Source: Pseudomonas abietaniphila (GTDB lineage: Bacteria; Pseudomonadota; Gammaproteobacteria; Pseudomonadales; Pseudomonadaceae). From it: a DNA stretch of 64,000 nt. The stretch covers positions 335,790 through 399,789 of the forward strand of contig NZ_FNCO01000005.1 of NCBI RefSeq assembly GCF_900100795.1, written 5' to 3'. The notes under the pieces were generated by a model, which was not told the DNA's origin, did not search any database, and saw only the letters and a program-made list of their open reading frames with translations. The position numbers and the translations under genes are program-made. Within the stretch, counting starts at the first letter, position 1. Every line of letters starts with the position of its first letter. Positions 30,054 through 39,775 of this stretch are shown piece after piece.

Positions 30054-30845
30054 TTAGTGTATCTCGAATGTATCAGCGTCGAGATATGCCGGGAATTTCT
30101 GCCGGTACGCCGCCAGGCTTTCGGCAGACAGGCTGACGTGGAAAACACCGTCCGCCTCGCCGATGTTCAACAGACTCTCGCCCTGAAAATCCAGCACCTG
30201 ACTGTCGCCGGTGTAGGCAAAGCCTTTGCCGTCGGTGCCGATGCGGTTCACTGCCGCCACGTAACACAGGTTCTCGATGGCCCGAGCGGGCAACAGACGG
30301 TTCCAGTGTTGACGGCGGGCCCCCGGCCAGTTGGCGGTGTACAACAGCAAGTCGGTGTCGCGCGCGTCTCTGCTCCAGACCGGGAACCGCAGGTCGTAGC
30401 AAATCAGCGGACGAATCCGCCAGCCTTTGAGTTCGAACTGCACCTGGCGCTCACCCGGACTGTAATGCTCATGCTCACCCGCCATGCGGAAGAGGTGGCG
30501 CTTGTCGTAGTGCAGGAGCTCGCCGTCAGGCCGCGCCCATAACAGGCGATTGCGATGACTGCCATCGGCCGACCGCACGATGACGCTTCCGGTCACGACA
30601 GCATTGATGCGCTTGGCCTGCGCCAGCAGCCACTTGGACGTCACGCCGTTTTCGGGCTCGGCGAGTGCTTCGGACTCCATCGAGAAGCCGGTGGTGAACA
30701 TCTCCGGCAGAATCACCAGATCGGCACCCTGCGCCTGATCCAGCAAATCCTCGAAATGCGCGTGGTTGGCTTTGCAGTCGTGCCAGACCAACGTGGTCTG
30801 TACCAGGGCGATGTTCAGGTTCGGCAGATCGCTCAGATCGCGCAT
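30054..30845 (-). CDS. Omega-amidase, nitrilase family (YafV-like)
   Basis: This 263-residue carbon-nitrogen hydrolase has the Glu-Lys-Cys triad visible as LPEMFTTGFS (Glu), HYDKRHLF (Lys) and RPLICYDLRFP (Cys). YafV-type enzymes hydrolyse alpha-ketoglutaramate or alpha-ketosuccinamate. The ATG overlaps the end of the upstream aminotransferase gene by 13 nt, so the two are made together. The pair fits the glutamine transaminase / omega-amidase cycle. Confidence 0.88.
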   Translation of the reverse strand: MRDLSDLPNLNIALVQTTLVWHDCKANHAHFEDLLDQAQGADLVILPEMFTTGFSMESEALAEPENGVTSKWLLAQAKRINAVVTGSVIVRSADGSHRNRLLWARPDGELLHYDKRHLFRMAGEHEHYSPGERQVQFELKGWRIRPLICYDLRFPVWSRDARDTDLLLYTANWPGARRQHWNRLLPARAIENLCYVAAVNRIGTDGKGFAYTGDSQVLDFQGESLLNIGEADGVFHVSLSAESLAAYRQKFPAYLDADTFEIH

Positions 30846-31981
30846 AGTTTTTCCGCTGCCTGACGCAACGTCTCCTCTCGCTTGGGAAAGCACAGCCGGA
30901 TGATGCGCTGGCCTTCAGGCGGACTCTGATAGAACACGGAGATCGGAATACTCGCGACGCCATGCTCTCGGGTCATCCACAGAGACATCTCGACGTCGTT
31001 CAGGTCCGGGCGGATCTGCGAGTAATCGACCAGTTGGAAATAGGTCCCTGCGGCTCGCGTGAAGGTGAAACGCGACGACTCCAGTTGATCACAGAAGAAG
31101 TCCCGTTTGGCTTGATAGAACGCGGGAAGCTCTTCTACATGTTCAGGACATTGCGCCATGTAGTCGGCCAAGGCCCACTGCAGAGGCGTCACACCACAGA
31201 ACCCTACAAACTGGTGGACCTTGCGCATTTCGGCGGTCAGCGCAGGTGGCGCGACCAGATAACCGGTTTTCCAGCCCGTGACGTGGTAGGTCTTGCCGAA
31301 GGAGCTGACCACGAAGGCGCGCTGATACAGCTCTTCATGGGCAAGCACGCTGGCATGCTTCACGCCGTCGAACACCAGGTGCTCATAGACTTCATCGCTG
31401 ACCAGATAGATGTCGCGATCCCGGATCAGGGCCGCCAACTGGTCAAGCTCGTCACGGGTAATCAACGCACCACTGGGGTTGTGTGGCGTGTTGATAATGA
31501 TCATGCGGGTGCGAGGGCTCAGCGCGGCATTGAGCTTTTCCCAGTCGATGGAGAAATCACCGTCCTTGAGTTGCACGTGCACACAACGACCGCCCGCAAG
31601 CTCCACCGAGGGCTCGTAACTGTCGTAACTCGGATCGAAAACGATCACTTCATCGCCCGCGCGTACCACGGTCTGAATCGCACAGAAAATCGCGTGGGTC
31701 GCGCCCGGGGTGATCGTGACCTCGGTATTCATGTCGACCTGACGCCCATAGGATCGGGCGATCTTGGCGGCCACCTGCTCCCGCAATGCCGGCAGGCCGG
31801 TCATCGGTGCATATTGGTTGTGGCCGTCCATGGTGTGACGGCAGAGGGCCTCACGCAGTGCGTCGGGCCCATCGAAATCGGGAAAACCCTGAGAAAGATT
31901 GATCGCCCCGGTTTCGGCTGCAAGCTGGGACATCACGGTAAAGATGGTGGTGCCAACGTTCGGCAATTTGCTGGTGATCAT
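30833..31981 (-). CDS. PLP-dependent aminotransferase, methionine/glutamine transaminase type (YbdL-like)
   Basis: This 382-residue fold-type I aminotransferase starts MITSKLPNVGTTIFTVMSQL. It has INTPHNPSGALI and the PLP lysine in VSSFGKTYHVTGWKTGYL. YbdL-like enzymes prefer methionine with keto acids such as 4-methylthio-2-oxobutanoate, using glutamine or methionine as donor. AGGA lies 7 nt before the ATG at 31981. It overlaps the downstream omega-amidase gene, which removes the keto-amide made from glutamine. Confidence 0.9.
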   Translation of the reverse strand: MITSKLPNVGTTIFTVMSQLAAETGAINLSQGFPDFDGPDALREALCRHTMDGHNQYAPMTGLPALREQVAAKIARSYGRQVDMNTEVTITPGATHAIFCAIQTVVRAGDEVIVFDPSYDSYEPSVELAGGRCVHVQLKDGDFSIDWEKLNAALSPRTRMIIINTPHNPSGALITRDELDQLAALIRDRDIYLVSDEVYEHLVFDGVKHASVLAHEELYQRAFVVSSFGKTYHVTGWKTGYLVAPPALTAEMRKVHQFVGFCGVTPLQWALADYMAQCPEHVEELPAFYQAKRDFFCDQLESSRFTFTRAAGTYFQLVDYSQIRPDLNDVEMSLWMTREHGVASIPISVFYQSPPEGQRIIRLCFPKREETLRQAAEKLCAI

Positions 31982-32051
31982 AGGGTTTTCCTGCTCCACA
32001 CCCGGCTCCAGAACGGCACGGGGACTCGCAGGATAGCCCATCCGGCGAACA

Positions 32052-32082
32052 CAAAAAAAGGCGCCAAAGGCGCCTTTTTCGA
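32052..32082. terminator. Terminator after der
   Basis: AAGGCGCC and GGCGCCTT pair across AAA, with A-run and T-run on either side. It separates der from the aminotransferase operon on the same strand. Confidence 0.8.
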
Positions 32083-32100
32083 AGAAAGACCATTACAAAA

Positions 32101-33570
32101 TCAGCGCTTGTCCTTGCGCTTCTTGTTGGCCTTCTTGTGGTGCGACATCAAGCGACGCTTCTTGTTGACCTGACGGTCGGTCAGCGTGTTCTTGTTGCCT
32201 TCGTACGGGTTCTCGCCACCTTTGAACTCGATGCGGATCGGCGTACCCACCAGCTTGAGCACCCGACGGTAGGTGTTTTCGAGGTAGCGAACGTAAGACT
32301 TCGGTACCTTGTCGACCTGGTTACCGTGGATCACGATGATCGGCGGGTTGGCGCCGCCCAAGTGGGCATAACGCAGCTTGATTCGACGGCTGGCAACCAT
32401 CGGTGGCGCGTGCTCGCTGACGGCATCTTCGAGAATCTGCGTCAGGCGGCTGGTCGGCCAGCGGGTCACGGCAGATTTGAACGAGTTCTGAACCGACTGG
32501 TAGAGGTTACCCACGCCCGTGCCGTGCAGCGCCGAGATGAAGTGGATGTCGGCGAAGTCGACGAAGAACAACCGGCGTTCCAGCTCGGTCTTCACGTAGT
32601 CGCGTTCGCTCGGGACCATGCCGTCCCATTTGTTCAACGCGATGACCAGTGCACGGCCCGCTTCAAGCGCGAAGCCCAGCAGGTTCAGGTCGTGGTCCAC
32701 CACGCCTTCGCGGGCGTCCATGACGAAGATCACCACGTTGGCGTCTTTGATCGCCTGCAGGGTTTTCACCACCGAAAACTTTTCGACTTCCTCGTGGATC
32801 TTGCCGCGCTTGCGCACACCGGCGGTGTCGATCAGCGTGTACTTCTCGTCGTTGCGCTCGAACGGGATGTAGATGCTGTCACGCGTGGTGCCGGGCTGGT
32901 CGTAGACGATGACGCGGTCTTCGCCGAGCATGCGGTTGACGAGCGTCGACTTGCCCACGTTCGGACGGCCGATGATCGCGATCTTGATACCGTCTTTCTC
33001 GCTCGGGCCCGGGATGCGCTTGGCTTCTTCGCCTTCAGCAACGTCCTCTTCTTCACCCTCTTCCACTTCGTCCGCGTCTTTCGGGAATTCGCTCAAGGCG
33101 ATTTCCAGCATCTGCGTGATGCCGCGACCGTGTGCACCGGCAACCGGAATCGCGTCGCCCATGCCCAGTGGCGCGAACTCGGCGCGGGCCATGTCAGGGT
33201 CGATGTTGTCGACCTTGTTGGCGACCACGTACGAGGTCTTGTTGCGCTTGCGCAGGTGCTCGCCAATCATCTGGTCGGCGGCGGTGAAGCCAGCCTTGGC
33301 GTCCACCAGGAACAAAACGACATCGGCTTCTTCGATGGCCAGCAGCGACTGCTCGGCCATCTTTTCGTCCATGCCGTGCTCATCACCGGAAATACCGCCG
33401 GTGTCGATCAGGATGTAGGTACGCCCTTGCCACTTGGCCTCACCGTATTGGCGATCACGGGTCAGACCGGACAAGTCGCCGACGATGGCGTCGCGAGTCC
33501 TGGTCAGGCGGTTGAACAAGGTGGACTTGCCGACGTTCGGTCGACCCACCAGGGCGATTACGGGAACCAT
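32101..33570 (-). CDS. der: Ribosome biogenesis GTPase Der (EngA)
   Basis: This 489-residue protein has two tandem GTPase domains, each with [10 protein letters not shown] (about residues 8-17 and 200-210). DTGG and DTAG switch motifs, NKVD and NKWD follow, and a C-terminal KH-like domain ends in a basic tail ([18 protein letters not shown]). Der acts in 50S subunit assembly. The acidic linker between the domains is seen at about residues 165-185. The ATG at 33570 matches the family start [10 protein letters not shown]. It lies 152 nt after bamB. Confidence 0.97.
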   Translation of the reverse strand: MVPVIALVGRPNVGKSTLFNRLTRTRDAIVGDLSGLTRDRQYGEAKWQGRTYILIDTGGISGDEHGMDEKMAEQSLLAIEEADVVLFLVDAKAGFTAADQMIGEHLRKRNKTSYVVANKVDNIDPDMARAEFAPLGMGDAIPVAGAHGRGITQMLEIALSEFPKDADEVEEGEEEDVAEGEEAKRIPGPSEKDGIKIAIIGRPNVGKSTLVNRMLGEDRVIVYDQPGTTRDSIYIPFERNDEKYTLIDTAGVRKRGKIHEEVEKFSVVKTLQAIKDANVVIFVMDAREGVVDHDLNLLGFALEAGRALVIALNKWDGMVPSERDYVKTELERRLFFVDFADIHFISALHGTGVGNLYQSVQNSFKSAVTRWPTSRLTQILEDAVSEHAPPMVASRRIKLRYAHLGGANPPIIVIHGNQVDKVPKSYVRYLENTYRRVLKLVGTPIRIEFKGGENPYEGNKNTLTDRQVNKKRRLMSHHKKANKKRKDKR

Positions 33571-33606
33571 GCGGCTCTCCACTTCGTTATTTCAGAAAAT
33601 ACAAAA

Positions 33607-33676
33607 GCCGCTGCAAGGCAGCGGCCGGAGTTCGGAGCGGCACCCGAAGTGCCGCAAGCCCCGTCAGAGCGGGGCT
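33607..33676 (-). terminator. Three tandem hairpins between bamB and der
   Basis: On this strand, after the bamB stop, the order is CGGGGCT/AGCCCCG (33657-33676), GCGGCAC/GTGCCGC (33637-33655) and GCCGCTGC/GCAGCGGC (33607-33625), all perfect stems. Only the last is followed by T-rich sequence (TTTTGTATTTT) and so looks like an intrinsic terminator or attenuator before der. The other two may stabilise the upstream transcript. Confidence 0.6.
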
Positions 33677-33722
33677 GCCCGAGGAAAGCCGGTTGGCTGG
33701 CCTCCTCAAGCATAGACAGCCA

Positions 33723-34874
33723 CTACTTGATCGTCAGGGCTTCCAGCTTGCCGCTGTTGCCGAAGACGTAAATGGTGTTGCCCGACACCAGCGGGCGTGC
33801 ACGCAGGCCGTCGCTGTCGATCTTTTCACGGCCGACGAAGTGACCGTCAACCTGACTCAGCAGGTGCAGGTAACCTTCCATGTCGCCCACCGCTACGTAG
33901 CTGGAGAACACTTCCGGCGAACCCAACTGGCGGCGAGCCAGCGAGTCGTTGCTCCACAGCGCGGTGGAAGAACGCTCATCGACGCCTTCAACCGTGCCGT
34001 TGGCCAGGGAAACGTAGACGCTGCCAAAGCCCTGGGCAACGCCCGAGTAGCTCGATGCATCACGCTGCCACAGCACACGGCCGCTCTGCAGCTCCAGACC
34101 CGCGACACGGCCCTGATAGGTCGCGACGTACAGGGTCGAGCCGGACAACAGCAGGCCGCCATCGATGTCGACCACGCGGTCCAGTTCGGAACGACCTTGT
34201 GGAATCGCTACACGCTGCTCCCAGACTGGCACGCCATTGCTGATGTCCAGTGCCACAACCTTACCGGTCGACAGGCCTGCAATCGCCAGCTGGTTGGTGA
34301 CAATCGGAGCACCGGTGCCGCGCAGGGTCAGAACCGCAGGACTGCTTTCGTAGATCCAGCGCTGATCACCGGTCACGGCATCGTAACCAATGACCTTGTC
34401 GTCCTGGGTCTGAGCGACCACAACGTCACCGTTGGTGGCCGGCGAAGACAACACTTCGCTGGTCGCCTTGGCTTTCCACTTCTGCTCGCCGGTGGCTTCG
34501 TCGAGGACGATCACCTCACCGCGCAGGGTGCCGAGCATGACCATGCCGGAACCCACGCCGACAGCGCCGGAAACAGGCTGCTCGAGCTCTTTCTTCCAGA
34601 CCACGTCGCCGTTGCTACGGTTGATCGCCATGACCAGACCGTTGGCATCAGCAGCGTAGATGTTCTCGCCGTCGATGGCCGGAACCAGCATGTTGTAGAT
34701 GTCGCCCTGGCCGTCACCGACCGAACGGCTCCACAACTTTTGCAGGACCACTTCTTCTTTGAAGTCGGTCAGCTCGGCCGGAGGCAATTCCTTTTTGGTG
34801 TTGCTGCTGCAACCCGCGGCCAAAACGGCCAGAGCCAGCAATGCTGCATGTTTCCAACGAATCACGTCACGCAT
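33723..34874 (-). CDS. bamB: Outer membrane protein assembly factor BamB
   Basis: This 383-residue lipoprotein (lipobox LAAGC, mature start CSSNTKKELPP) is built from repeated PQQ-like beta-propeller blades (VVALDISNGVPVWEQ, VAGLELQSGRVLWQ and others). It is an accessory subunit of the BAM complex that folds outer-membrane proteins. Its start overlaps the end of the yfgM-like gene by 8 nt. The yfgM-bamB-der order is conserved in gammaproteobacteria. Confidence 0.96.
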   Translation of the reverse strand: MRDVIRWKHAALLALAVLAAGCSSNTKKELPPAELTDFKEEVVLQKLWSRSVGDGQGDIYNMLVPAIDGENIYAADANGLVMAINRSNGDVVWKKELEQPVSGAVGVGSGMVMLGTLRGEVIVLDEATGEQKWKAKATSEVLSSPATNGDVVVAQTQDDKVIGYDAVTGDQRWIYESSPAVLTLRGTGAPIVTNQLAIAGLSTGKVVALDISNGVPVWEQRVAIPQGRSELDRVVDIDGGLLLSGSTLYVATYQGRVAGLELQSGRVLWQRDASSYSGVAQGFGSVYVSLANGTVEGVDERSSTALWSNDSLARRQLGSPEVFSSYVAVGDMEGYLHLLSQVDGHFVGREKIDSDGLRARPLVSGNTIYVFGNSGKLEALTIK

Positions 34875-35508
34875 CCCCTTTCGCCAGATCGTCGAGCTTC
34901 ATTTGCAAGCCACCCACTGCCGCTTCCTCGGACAGCGCAGCCTTGGCCTTTTTGTATGCAGCATAAGCATCGTCGGTACGACCCAGCTGAACCAGCAGAT
35001 CACCGCGCAGCTCTTCACGACTGGCCGCGAATGCCTTGTCGACCTGACCGTCGAGCAGCTTCAGCGCGTCTTCTGCCTTGTTCTGTGCCGCGAGCACGCG
35101 AGCCAGACGCTGACGGGCGATTTCACCCAGTGTCGGGTTGGCTGGCTTGTCATTCACCGCTTTCAATTCGCTTGCAGCATCGTCCAGCTTGCCGGTTTCG
35201 ACCGCGACCTTGGCCACGAACAGGCTGCCGTACTGTGCGTACGGGGTGCCACCGAATTCGCTTTTCAGCTTGCCGGCGATCTCCGCGACACGACCGGCAT
35301 CGGCCTGACCACTTGGGGTCAAGGCTGTTTCCAGCAACTGTTGATACAGGGCCGAAGCACCTTGTGCCTGGTTGTTCTGATAGCGGTGCCAGGCTTGCCA
35401 GCCCAACACAACGATCACCGCGAGCAGACCGCCGGTGACCAGGGGCTTGCCGTTACGCTGCCACCAGTCTTTTACCGCCGCCAGCTGTTCATCATCGGTA
35501 CTCGACAC
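34867..35508 (-). CDS. YfgM-family tetratricopeptide membrane protein
   Basis: This 213-residue protein has a short cytoplasmic N-terminus, one helix (about residues 24-42, PLVTGGLLAVIVVLGWQAW) and a periplasmic TPR-like region. YfgM binds SecYEG and hands exported proteins to periplasmic chaperones. It overlaps bamB by 8 nt and follows hisS by 36 nt, the conserved hisS-yfgM-bamB-der order. Confidence 0.9.
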   Translation of the reverse strand: MSSTDDEQLAAVKDWWQRNGKPLVTGGLLAVIVVLGWQAWHRYQNNQAQGASALYQQLLETALTPSGQADAGRVAEIAGKLKSEFGGTPYAQYGSLFVAKVAVETGKLDDAASELKAVNDKPANPTLGEIARQRLARVLAAQNKAEDALKLLDGQVDKAFAASREELRGDLLVQLGRTDDAYAAYKKAKAALSEEAAVGGLQMKLDDLAKGDA

Positions 35509-35544
35509 CCCAATACTCCTATCTAATTCGGCTGTTTATCAGCT

Positions 35545-36834
35545 TCAACCCTGCACGATGCAGGTGGCCAGGTGCTCGGAAAGAGCATCCCAGGCAATAT
35601 TTTGTTGTTCGCCCTGACCGCGCAGAGGCTTGACGCCCACTTCCTTGCGGGCCAGCTCTTCATCGCCCAGGATCAGCGCATACAGCGCGCCGCTCTTGTC
35701 GGCTTTCTTGAACTGGCTCTTGAAGCTGCCAGCTCCGGCGTTGACCTGCAGACGCAGGTTCGGCGCCTGATCACGCAGACGCTCCGACAATGCCAGCGCG
35801 GCCAACTCTGCGGCTTCGCCAAAGGCACAGACGTACACGTCGATGGTGCGCGAAATCTCTTCCGGGATCTGCTCCAGGGTTTCCAGCAGCAGCACCAGGC
35901 GTTCGATGCCCATGGCGAAACCAACGCCGGTGGTCGGCTTGCCGCCCATCTGCTCGACCAGGCCGTCGTAACGACCGCCCGCGCAGACGGTGCCCTGAGC
36001 ACCCAGTTGATCGGTGACCCATTCGAAAACGGTCTTGCTGTAGTAATCCAGCCCACGGACCAGCTTCGGGTTGATCACATAAGGAATGCCTGCCGCGTCG
36101 AGACGCGCCTTGAGGCCTTCGAAGTGAACCCGCGACTCTTCGTCCAGATAGTCCGCCAACTTCGGCGCATCGACCAGCACAGCCTGGGTTTCAGGGTGTT
36201 TGGTGTCGAGCACGCGCAGCGGGTTGGTTTTCAGACGGCGCTGGCTGTCTTCGTCCAGCTGCTCGAGGCGGGCCGAGAGGTACTCGACCAGCGCTTCGCG
36301 GTAGCGTCCACGCGCTTCGCTGGTGCCAAGGCTGTTGAGTTCGAGCTTGACCGCGTTGCGGATGCCCAGCAGGCCCCACAGGCGCCAGGTCAGCACGATC
36401 AGCTCGGCGTCGATGTCCGGACCGTCAAGGTTGAACACTTCACAGCCAATCTGGTGGAACTGGCGATAACGGCCTTTCTGTGGACGCTCGTGGCGGAACA
36501 TCGGGCCGATGTACCAGAGCTTCTGCACCTGGCCGCCGCCGGTGATGCCGTGCTCGAGCACCGCACGGACGCACGCCGCCGTGCCTTCAGGGCGCAGGGT
36601 CAGCGAGTCGCCGTTACGGTCGGCGAAGGTGTACATCTCTTTCTCGACGATGTCGGTGACTTCGCCGATAGAGCGCTTGAACAGCTCGGTGAACTCGACG
36701 ATCGGCATGCGAATCTGGCGATAACCGTAGTTATCCAGCAGACGCGATACGGTGCCTTCGAAGTAGCGCCACAGTGGCGTCTGGTCCGGCAGGATGTCGT
36801 TCATGCCACGAATGGCTTGCAGGGACTTACTCAC
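35545..36834 (-). CDS. hisS: Histidyl-tRNA synthetase
   Basis: This 429-residue class II synthetase charges tRNA-His. Motif 2 is seen as [21 protein letters not shown] in parts, the histidine-binding loop as [13 protein letters not shown], and motif 3 as [11 protein letters not shown]. The C-terminal anticodon-binding domain covers about residues 330-429. Length is normal. It lies between ispG and the yfgM-like gene in a conserved run. Confidence 0.98.
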   Translation of the reverse strand: MSKSLQAIRGMNDILPDQTPLWRYFEGTVSRLLDNYGYRQIRMPIVEFTELFKRSIGEVTDIVEKEMYTFADRNGDSLTLRPEGTAACVRAVLEHGITGGGQVQKLWYIGPMFRHERPQKGRYRQFHQIGCEVFNLDGPDIDAELIVLTWRLWGLLGIRNAVKLELNSLGTSEARGRYREALVEYLSARLEQLDEDSQRRLKTNPLRVLDTKHPETQAVLVDAPKLADYLDEESRVHFEGLKARLDAAGIPYVINPKLVRGLDYYSKTVFEWVTDQLGAQGTVCAGGRYDGLVEQMGGKPTTGVGFAMGIERLVLLLETLEQIPEEISRTIDVYVCAFGEAAELAALALSERLRDQAPNLRLQVNAGAGSFKSQFKKADKSGALYALILGDEELARKEVGVKPLRGQGEQQNIAWDALSEHLATCIVQG

Positions 36835-36855
36835 AAAAATTCCTTGGAAACTGGG

Positions 36856-37965
36856 TTAGCCGCGAACGATCAGCGCTGCGTCGGCCTGGACCTTCTCGGC
36901 CGCTTTCTCCCGGATCAAGCGTTCAAGCTCGTCCACCAGATTGTCATTGGTCAGCTTTTGCGACGGCTTGCCATCGATGTAGATCAGGTTCGGCGTACCG
37001 CCAGTGAGGCCGATATGGGCTTCCTTGGCTTCGCCCGGACCGTTCACCACACAACCGATCACCGCGACATCGAGCGGGACCAGCAGATCTTCAAGGCGCC
37101 CTTCCAGCTCGTTCATGGTCTTGACCACATCGAAGTTCTGCCGCGAGCAGCTCGGACAGGCGATGAAGTTGATGCCACGGGAACGCAGGTGCAGCGACTT
37201 GAGGATGTCGTAACCGACTTTCACTTCCTCGACGGGATCAGCGGCCAGCGAGATACGAATGGTATCGCCGATTCCTTCGGCCAGCAGCATACCTAGGCCG
37301 ACGGCCGATTTCACTGTGCCTGAACGTAATCCACCGGCTTCGGTGATGCCAAGGTGCAATGGCTGGACAATTTGCTTGGCCAACAGGCGGTAGGCTTCAA
37401 CGGCCATGAACACATCGGACGCTTTGACGCTGACCTTGAAGTCCTGGAAATCAAGGCGATCAAGGTGCTCGACATGGCGCAGCGCGGACTCGACCAACGC
37501 CGCCGGGGTCGGCTCGCCGTATTTCTTCTGCAGGTCTTTTTCCAGCGAACCGGCGTTGACGCCGATACGAATGGGAATGCCGCGATCACGCGCAGCGTCG
37601 ACCACCGCGCGAACACGGTCTTCACGGCCAATGTTGCCCGGGTTGATCCGCAGGCAATCGACGCCAAGCTCGGCCACACGCAGGGCGATCTTGTAGTCGA
37701 AGTGGATGTCGGCAACCAGCGGCACCTTGACCAGCTGTTTGATACGACCGAACGCCTCGGCGGCGTCCATGTCCGGGACCGAAATGCGGACGATGTCCAC
37801 GCCTGCGGCCTCCAGACGGTTGATCTGAGCGACGGTTGCAGCGACGTCGTTCGTGTCGCTGTTGGTCATGCTCTGTACCGCGATCGGGGCATCACCGCCG
37901 ACCGGCACCGAGCCGACCCAGATTTTACGAGATTCGCGACGTTTGATCGGAGATTCGCCGTGCAT
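36856..37965 (-). CDS. ispG: 4-hydroxy-3-methylbut-2-en-1-yl diphosphate synthase
   Basis: This 369-residue iron-sulfur enzyme makes HMBPP from MEcPP in the MEP isoprenoid pathway. An N-terminal TIM barrel ([32 protein letters not shown]) leads to the cluster-binding C-terminal domain, with the Cys ligands visible in [10 protein letters not shown] and [10 protein letters not shown]. It starts 3 nt after rodZ and its product depends on the Fe-S clusters made by the isc operon nearby. Confidence 0.98.
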   Translation of the reverse strand: MHGESPIKRRESRKIWVGSVPVGGDAPIAVQSMTNSDTNDVAATVAQINRLEAAGVDIVRISVPDMDAAEAFGRIKQLVKVPLVADIHFDYKIALRVAELGVDCLRINPGNIGREDRVRAVVDAARDRGIPIRIGVNAGSLEKDLQKKYGEPTPAALVESALRHVEHLDRLDFQDFKVSVKASDVFMAVEAYRLLAKQIVQPLHLGITEAGGLRSGTVKSAVGLGMLLAEGIGDTIRISLAADPVEEVKVGYDILKSLHLRSRGINFIACPSCSRQNFDVVKTMNELEGRLEDLLVPLDVAVIGCVVNGPGEAKEAHIGLTGGTPNLIYIDGKPSQKLTNDNLVDELERLIREKAAEKVQADAALIVRG

Positions 37966-37968
37966 GAC

Positions 37969-38994
37969 TTATTGCCCCAACTTCATGCGAGCCGTCTGGC
38001 CCGAAGTGAAAGGTGCGACGTCGACCGGCTGACCGTTGTAGCTGACCTGTGCAGCACGGGCCACGCCCAGTCGCACCGCCAGAGGTGGCTTGCCGCTGAC
38101 ATCGACGGTGTCGCCAGAGCGCTTGAGGCCACTGGTCAGCACCTTGCCGTTACCGTCGGTGATCTGAAACCAGCAATCGGCGTTGAATGCGATGTGCACC
38201 TGACCGAAACCGGCAGGCGCCGGCGCTGCCTCAGTGGTCGCTGGTGCTTGTGCAGGCGCTGGCGCAGGCACGGCAGCCGTGGCTGGCGTCGTCGGCGCGG
38301 TGTGCGCGGGAGCAGCAGGCGTGGCAGCCGTGCCGTGCGCAGGCGCGGCCGCCGTTGCACCTGTGGCTGGCGCGGTGGTGGTCGGTGCGGTCGGCGTCGT
38401 CGGTACGGCTGCGGCCGGCTCGGCGTTATTCAACGGCAGCGGCGCTGGCGTGCTGCCTTGGGCTTCAGTAACCGCCTGATCTTCCGGCTCGTCCAGCGGA
38501 TGAATCTGGGTGGTGCCGTCAGCACTTTCGACTTCGACGTGCTCCATTCCGAGACTGGTTGGTTCTTTGCCGCGCAGAGTCGCCTGATCCTGCCACCAGA
38601 CAAACCCCCCACCGATCAGCGCAATCAGCAGCAACAAGCTGACAATGCGCAGGATATTGTGGGACAGGCGCACAGGCTCTTCGATGCGACCCAGGGCATG
38701 TACGTTGCTGCCCTTGCCGTCGGTGCCGGTGTACTGATCGAACTCGTTGACCAGGGCTGCCTGGTCAAGGTCCATCAGTTTCGCGTAGGCACGAATGTAA
38801 CCCCGGGCAAAGGTATGGCCGGGGAGCTTGTCGAAATCGCCCGCCTCCACATAACCCAGGGACGTCGCGGTGAGGTTCAGCCTCAAAGCCACATCTGGCA
38901 GCGACCAGTTTCTGCTCTCGCGAGCCTGGCGCAACGTTTCACCAGGGTTCCTGCGAGTGGCTGCTACAACTTCGGGATGCGCCGCTTTCATCAT
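37969..38994 (-). CDS. rodZ: Cytoskeletal protein RodZ
   Basis: This 341-residue protein has an N-terminal helix-turn-helix (about residues 15-85, ETLRQARESRNWSLPDVALR), one membrane helix (about 117-133), a long Ala/Pro/Thr-rich periplasmic linker (about 180-265) and a C-terminal beta domain (DUF4115-type, INADCWFQITD-like: FNADCWFQITDGNGK). RodZ links MreB to the elongasome and helps set rod shape. Its start overlaps the pilW stop by 4 nt (ATGA). Confidence 0.95.
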   Translation of the reverse strand: MMKAAHPEVVAATRRNPGETLRQARESRNWSLPDVALRLNLTATSLGYVEAGDFDKLPGHTFARGYIRAYAKLMDLDQAALVNEFDQYTGTDGKGSNVHALGRIEEPVRLSHNILRIVSLLLLIALIGGGFVWWQDQATLRGKEPTSLGMEHVEVESADGTTQIHPLDEPEDQAVTEAQGSTPAPLPLNNAEPAAAVPTTPTAPTTTAPATGATAAAPAHGTAATPAAPAHTAPTTPATAAVPAPAPAQAPATTEAAPAPAGFGQVHIAFNADCWFQITDGNGKVLTSGLKRSGDTVDVSGKPPLAVRLGVARAAQVSYNGQPVDVAPFTSGQTARMKLGQ

Positions 38995-39749
38995 TGCTCC
39001 GACAGGTATTGCTGATATTCCGGCGTACCGGGATAGAGTCTTTTTAGTTGCAGGCCATAACTGGCTGCCTTGTTGCGATCGTCATAAACCTTCGCTAACC
39101 GCGTGCCCAGCAACAGACTACGTGCATTCTGCTCGCTAAGCTGGCTGAAACGGTCGTAATAGTCACGCGCCGGCACATAATGCCTGTCTTCGTAAGACAT
39201 CTCAGCCATTTCGAGCAATGCGCGTGGTTGTTGGCGATCAAGCCTCAAGGCTTTGTTGAATTCTTCCAGTGCTGCGTCACGATTCCCCAGCATCAGGGAC
39301 GTCATGCCCAGATTCTCGAACACCCTGGCACGCTCGGCGTAGAGATTATCATCGGCGGCCTGCTGAAAGCGCTCATAAGCTTCCTTGTAGCGCTTCTGCT
39401 CGTAAAGAAAGCCACCGTAGTTGTTGAGAATGCGGGCATCCTTGGGACGTGAGGACAGTGCCTTGGTGTAATACTCATTGGCCAGCTCGGGTTCGAGCTC
39501 GGCTTGAAAGACGAGTCCCAGGGCAGCGTTCGCGTCGGCGTCCGAGCTGTCCAGCTCAAGCGCCTTTTTCAGCGGCGCTTTCGCCCGCTCCATCTGACCC
39601 TGCTGCAGATAGCCGAGGCCCAATTGCACATAGGCATGACGAGCTTCTTCACGTCCCTTGCCGGTACTCAGCGGATCGACGTTGCCAGTGGACACACAAC
39701 CTACCAGCAACGTGGCAAAACACAGGAGCAGCGCAACGCGCAGGGACAT
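38991..39749 (-). CDS. pilW: Type IV pilus biogenesis/stability lipoprotein PilW (PilF)
   Basis: This 252-residue lipoprotein (lipobox LLVGC) has six or so tetratricopeptide repeats (for example ARHAYVQLGLGYLQQGQMER and ANEYYTKALSSRPKDARIL). It is the pilotin that carries the PilQ secretin to the outer membrane. The ATG at 39749 follows AGGATC; in-frame sequence 6 codons upstream is less likely. It lies between rlmN and rodZ as in other Pseudomonas. Confidence 0.94.
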   Translation of the reverse strand: MSLRVALLLCFATLLVGCVSTGNVDPLSTGKGREEARHAYVQLGLGYLQQGQMERAKAPLKKALELDSSDADANAALGLVFQAELEPELANEYYTKALSSRPKDARILNNYGGFLYEQKRYKEAYERFQQAADDNLYAERARVFENLGMTSLMLGNRDAALEEFNKALRLDRQQPRALLEMAEMSYEDRHYVPARDYYDRFSQLSEQNARSLLLGTRLAKVYDDRNKAASYGLQLKRLYPGTPEYQQYLSEQ

Positions 39750-39775
39750 AGAGATCCTCTCAGTCAAATTCGCAG

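Noticed and set aside
34867..34874. 8-nt overlap of the yfgM-like gene and bamB as a possible frameshift
   Set aside because: Both proteins have normal length and ends; the overlap is an ordinary operon junction.
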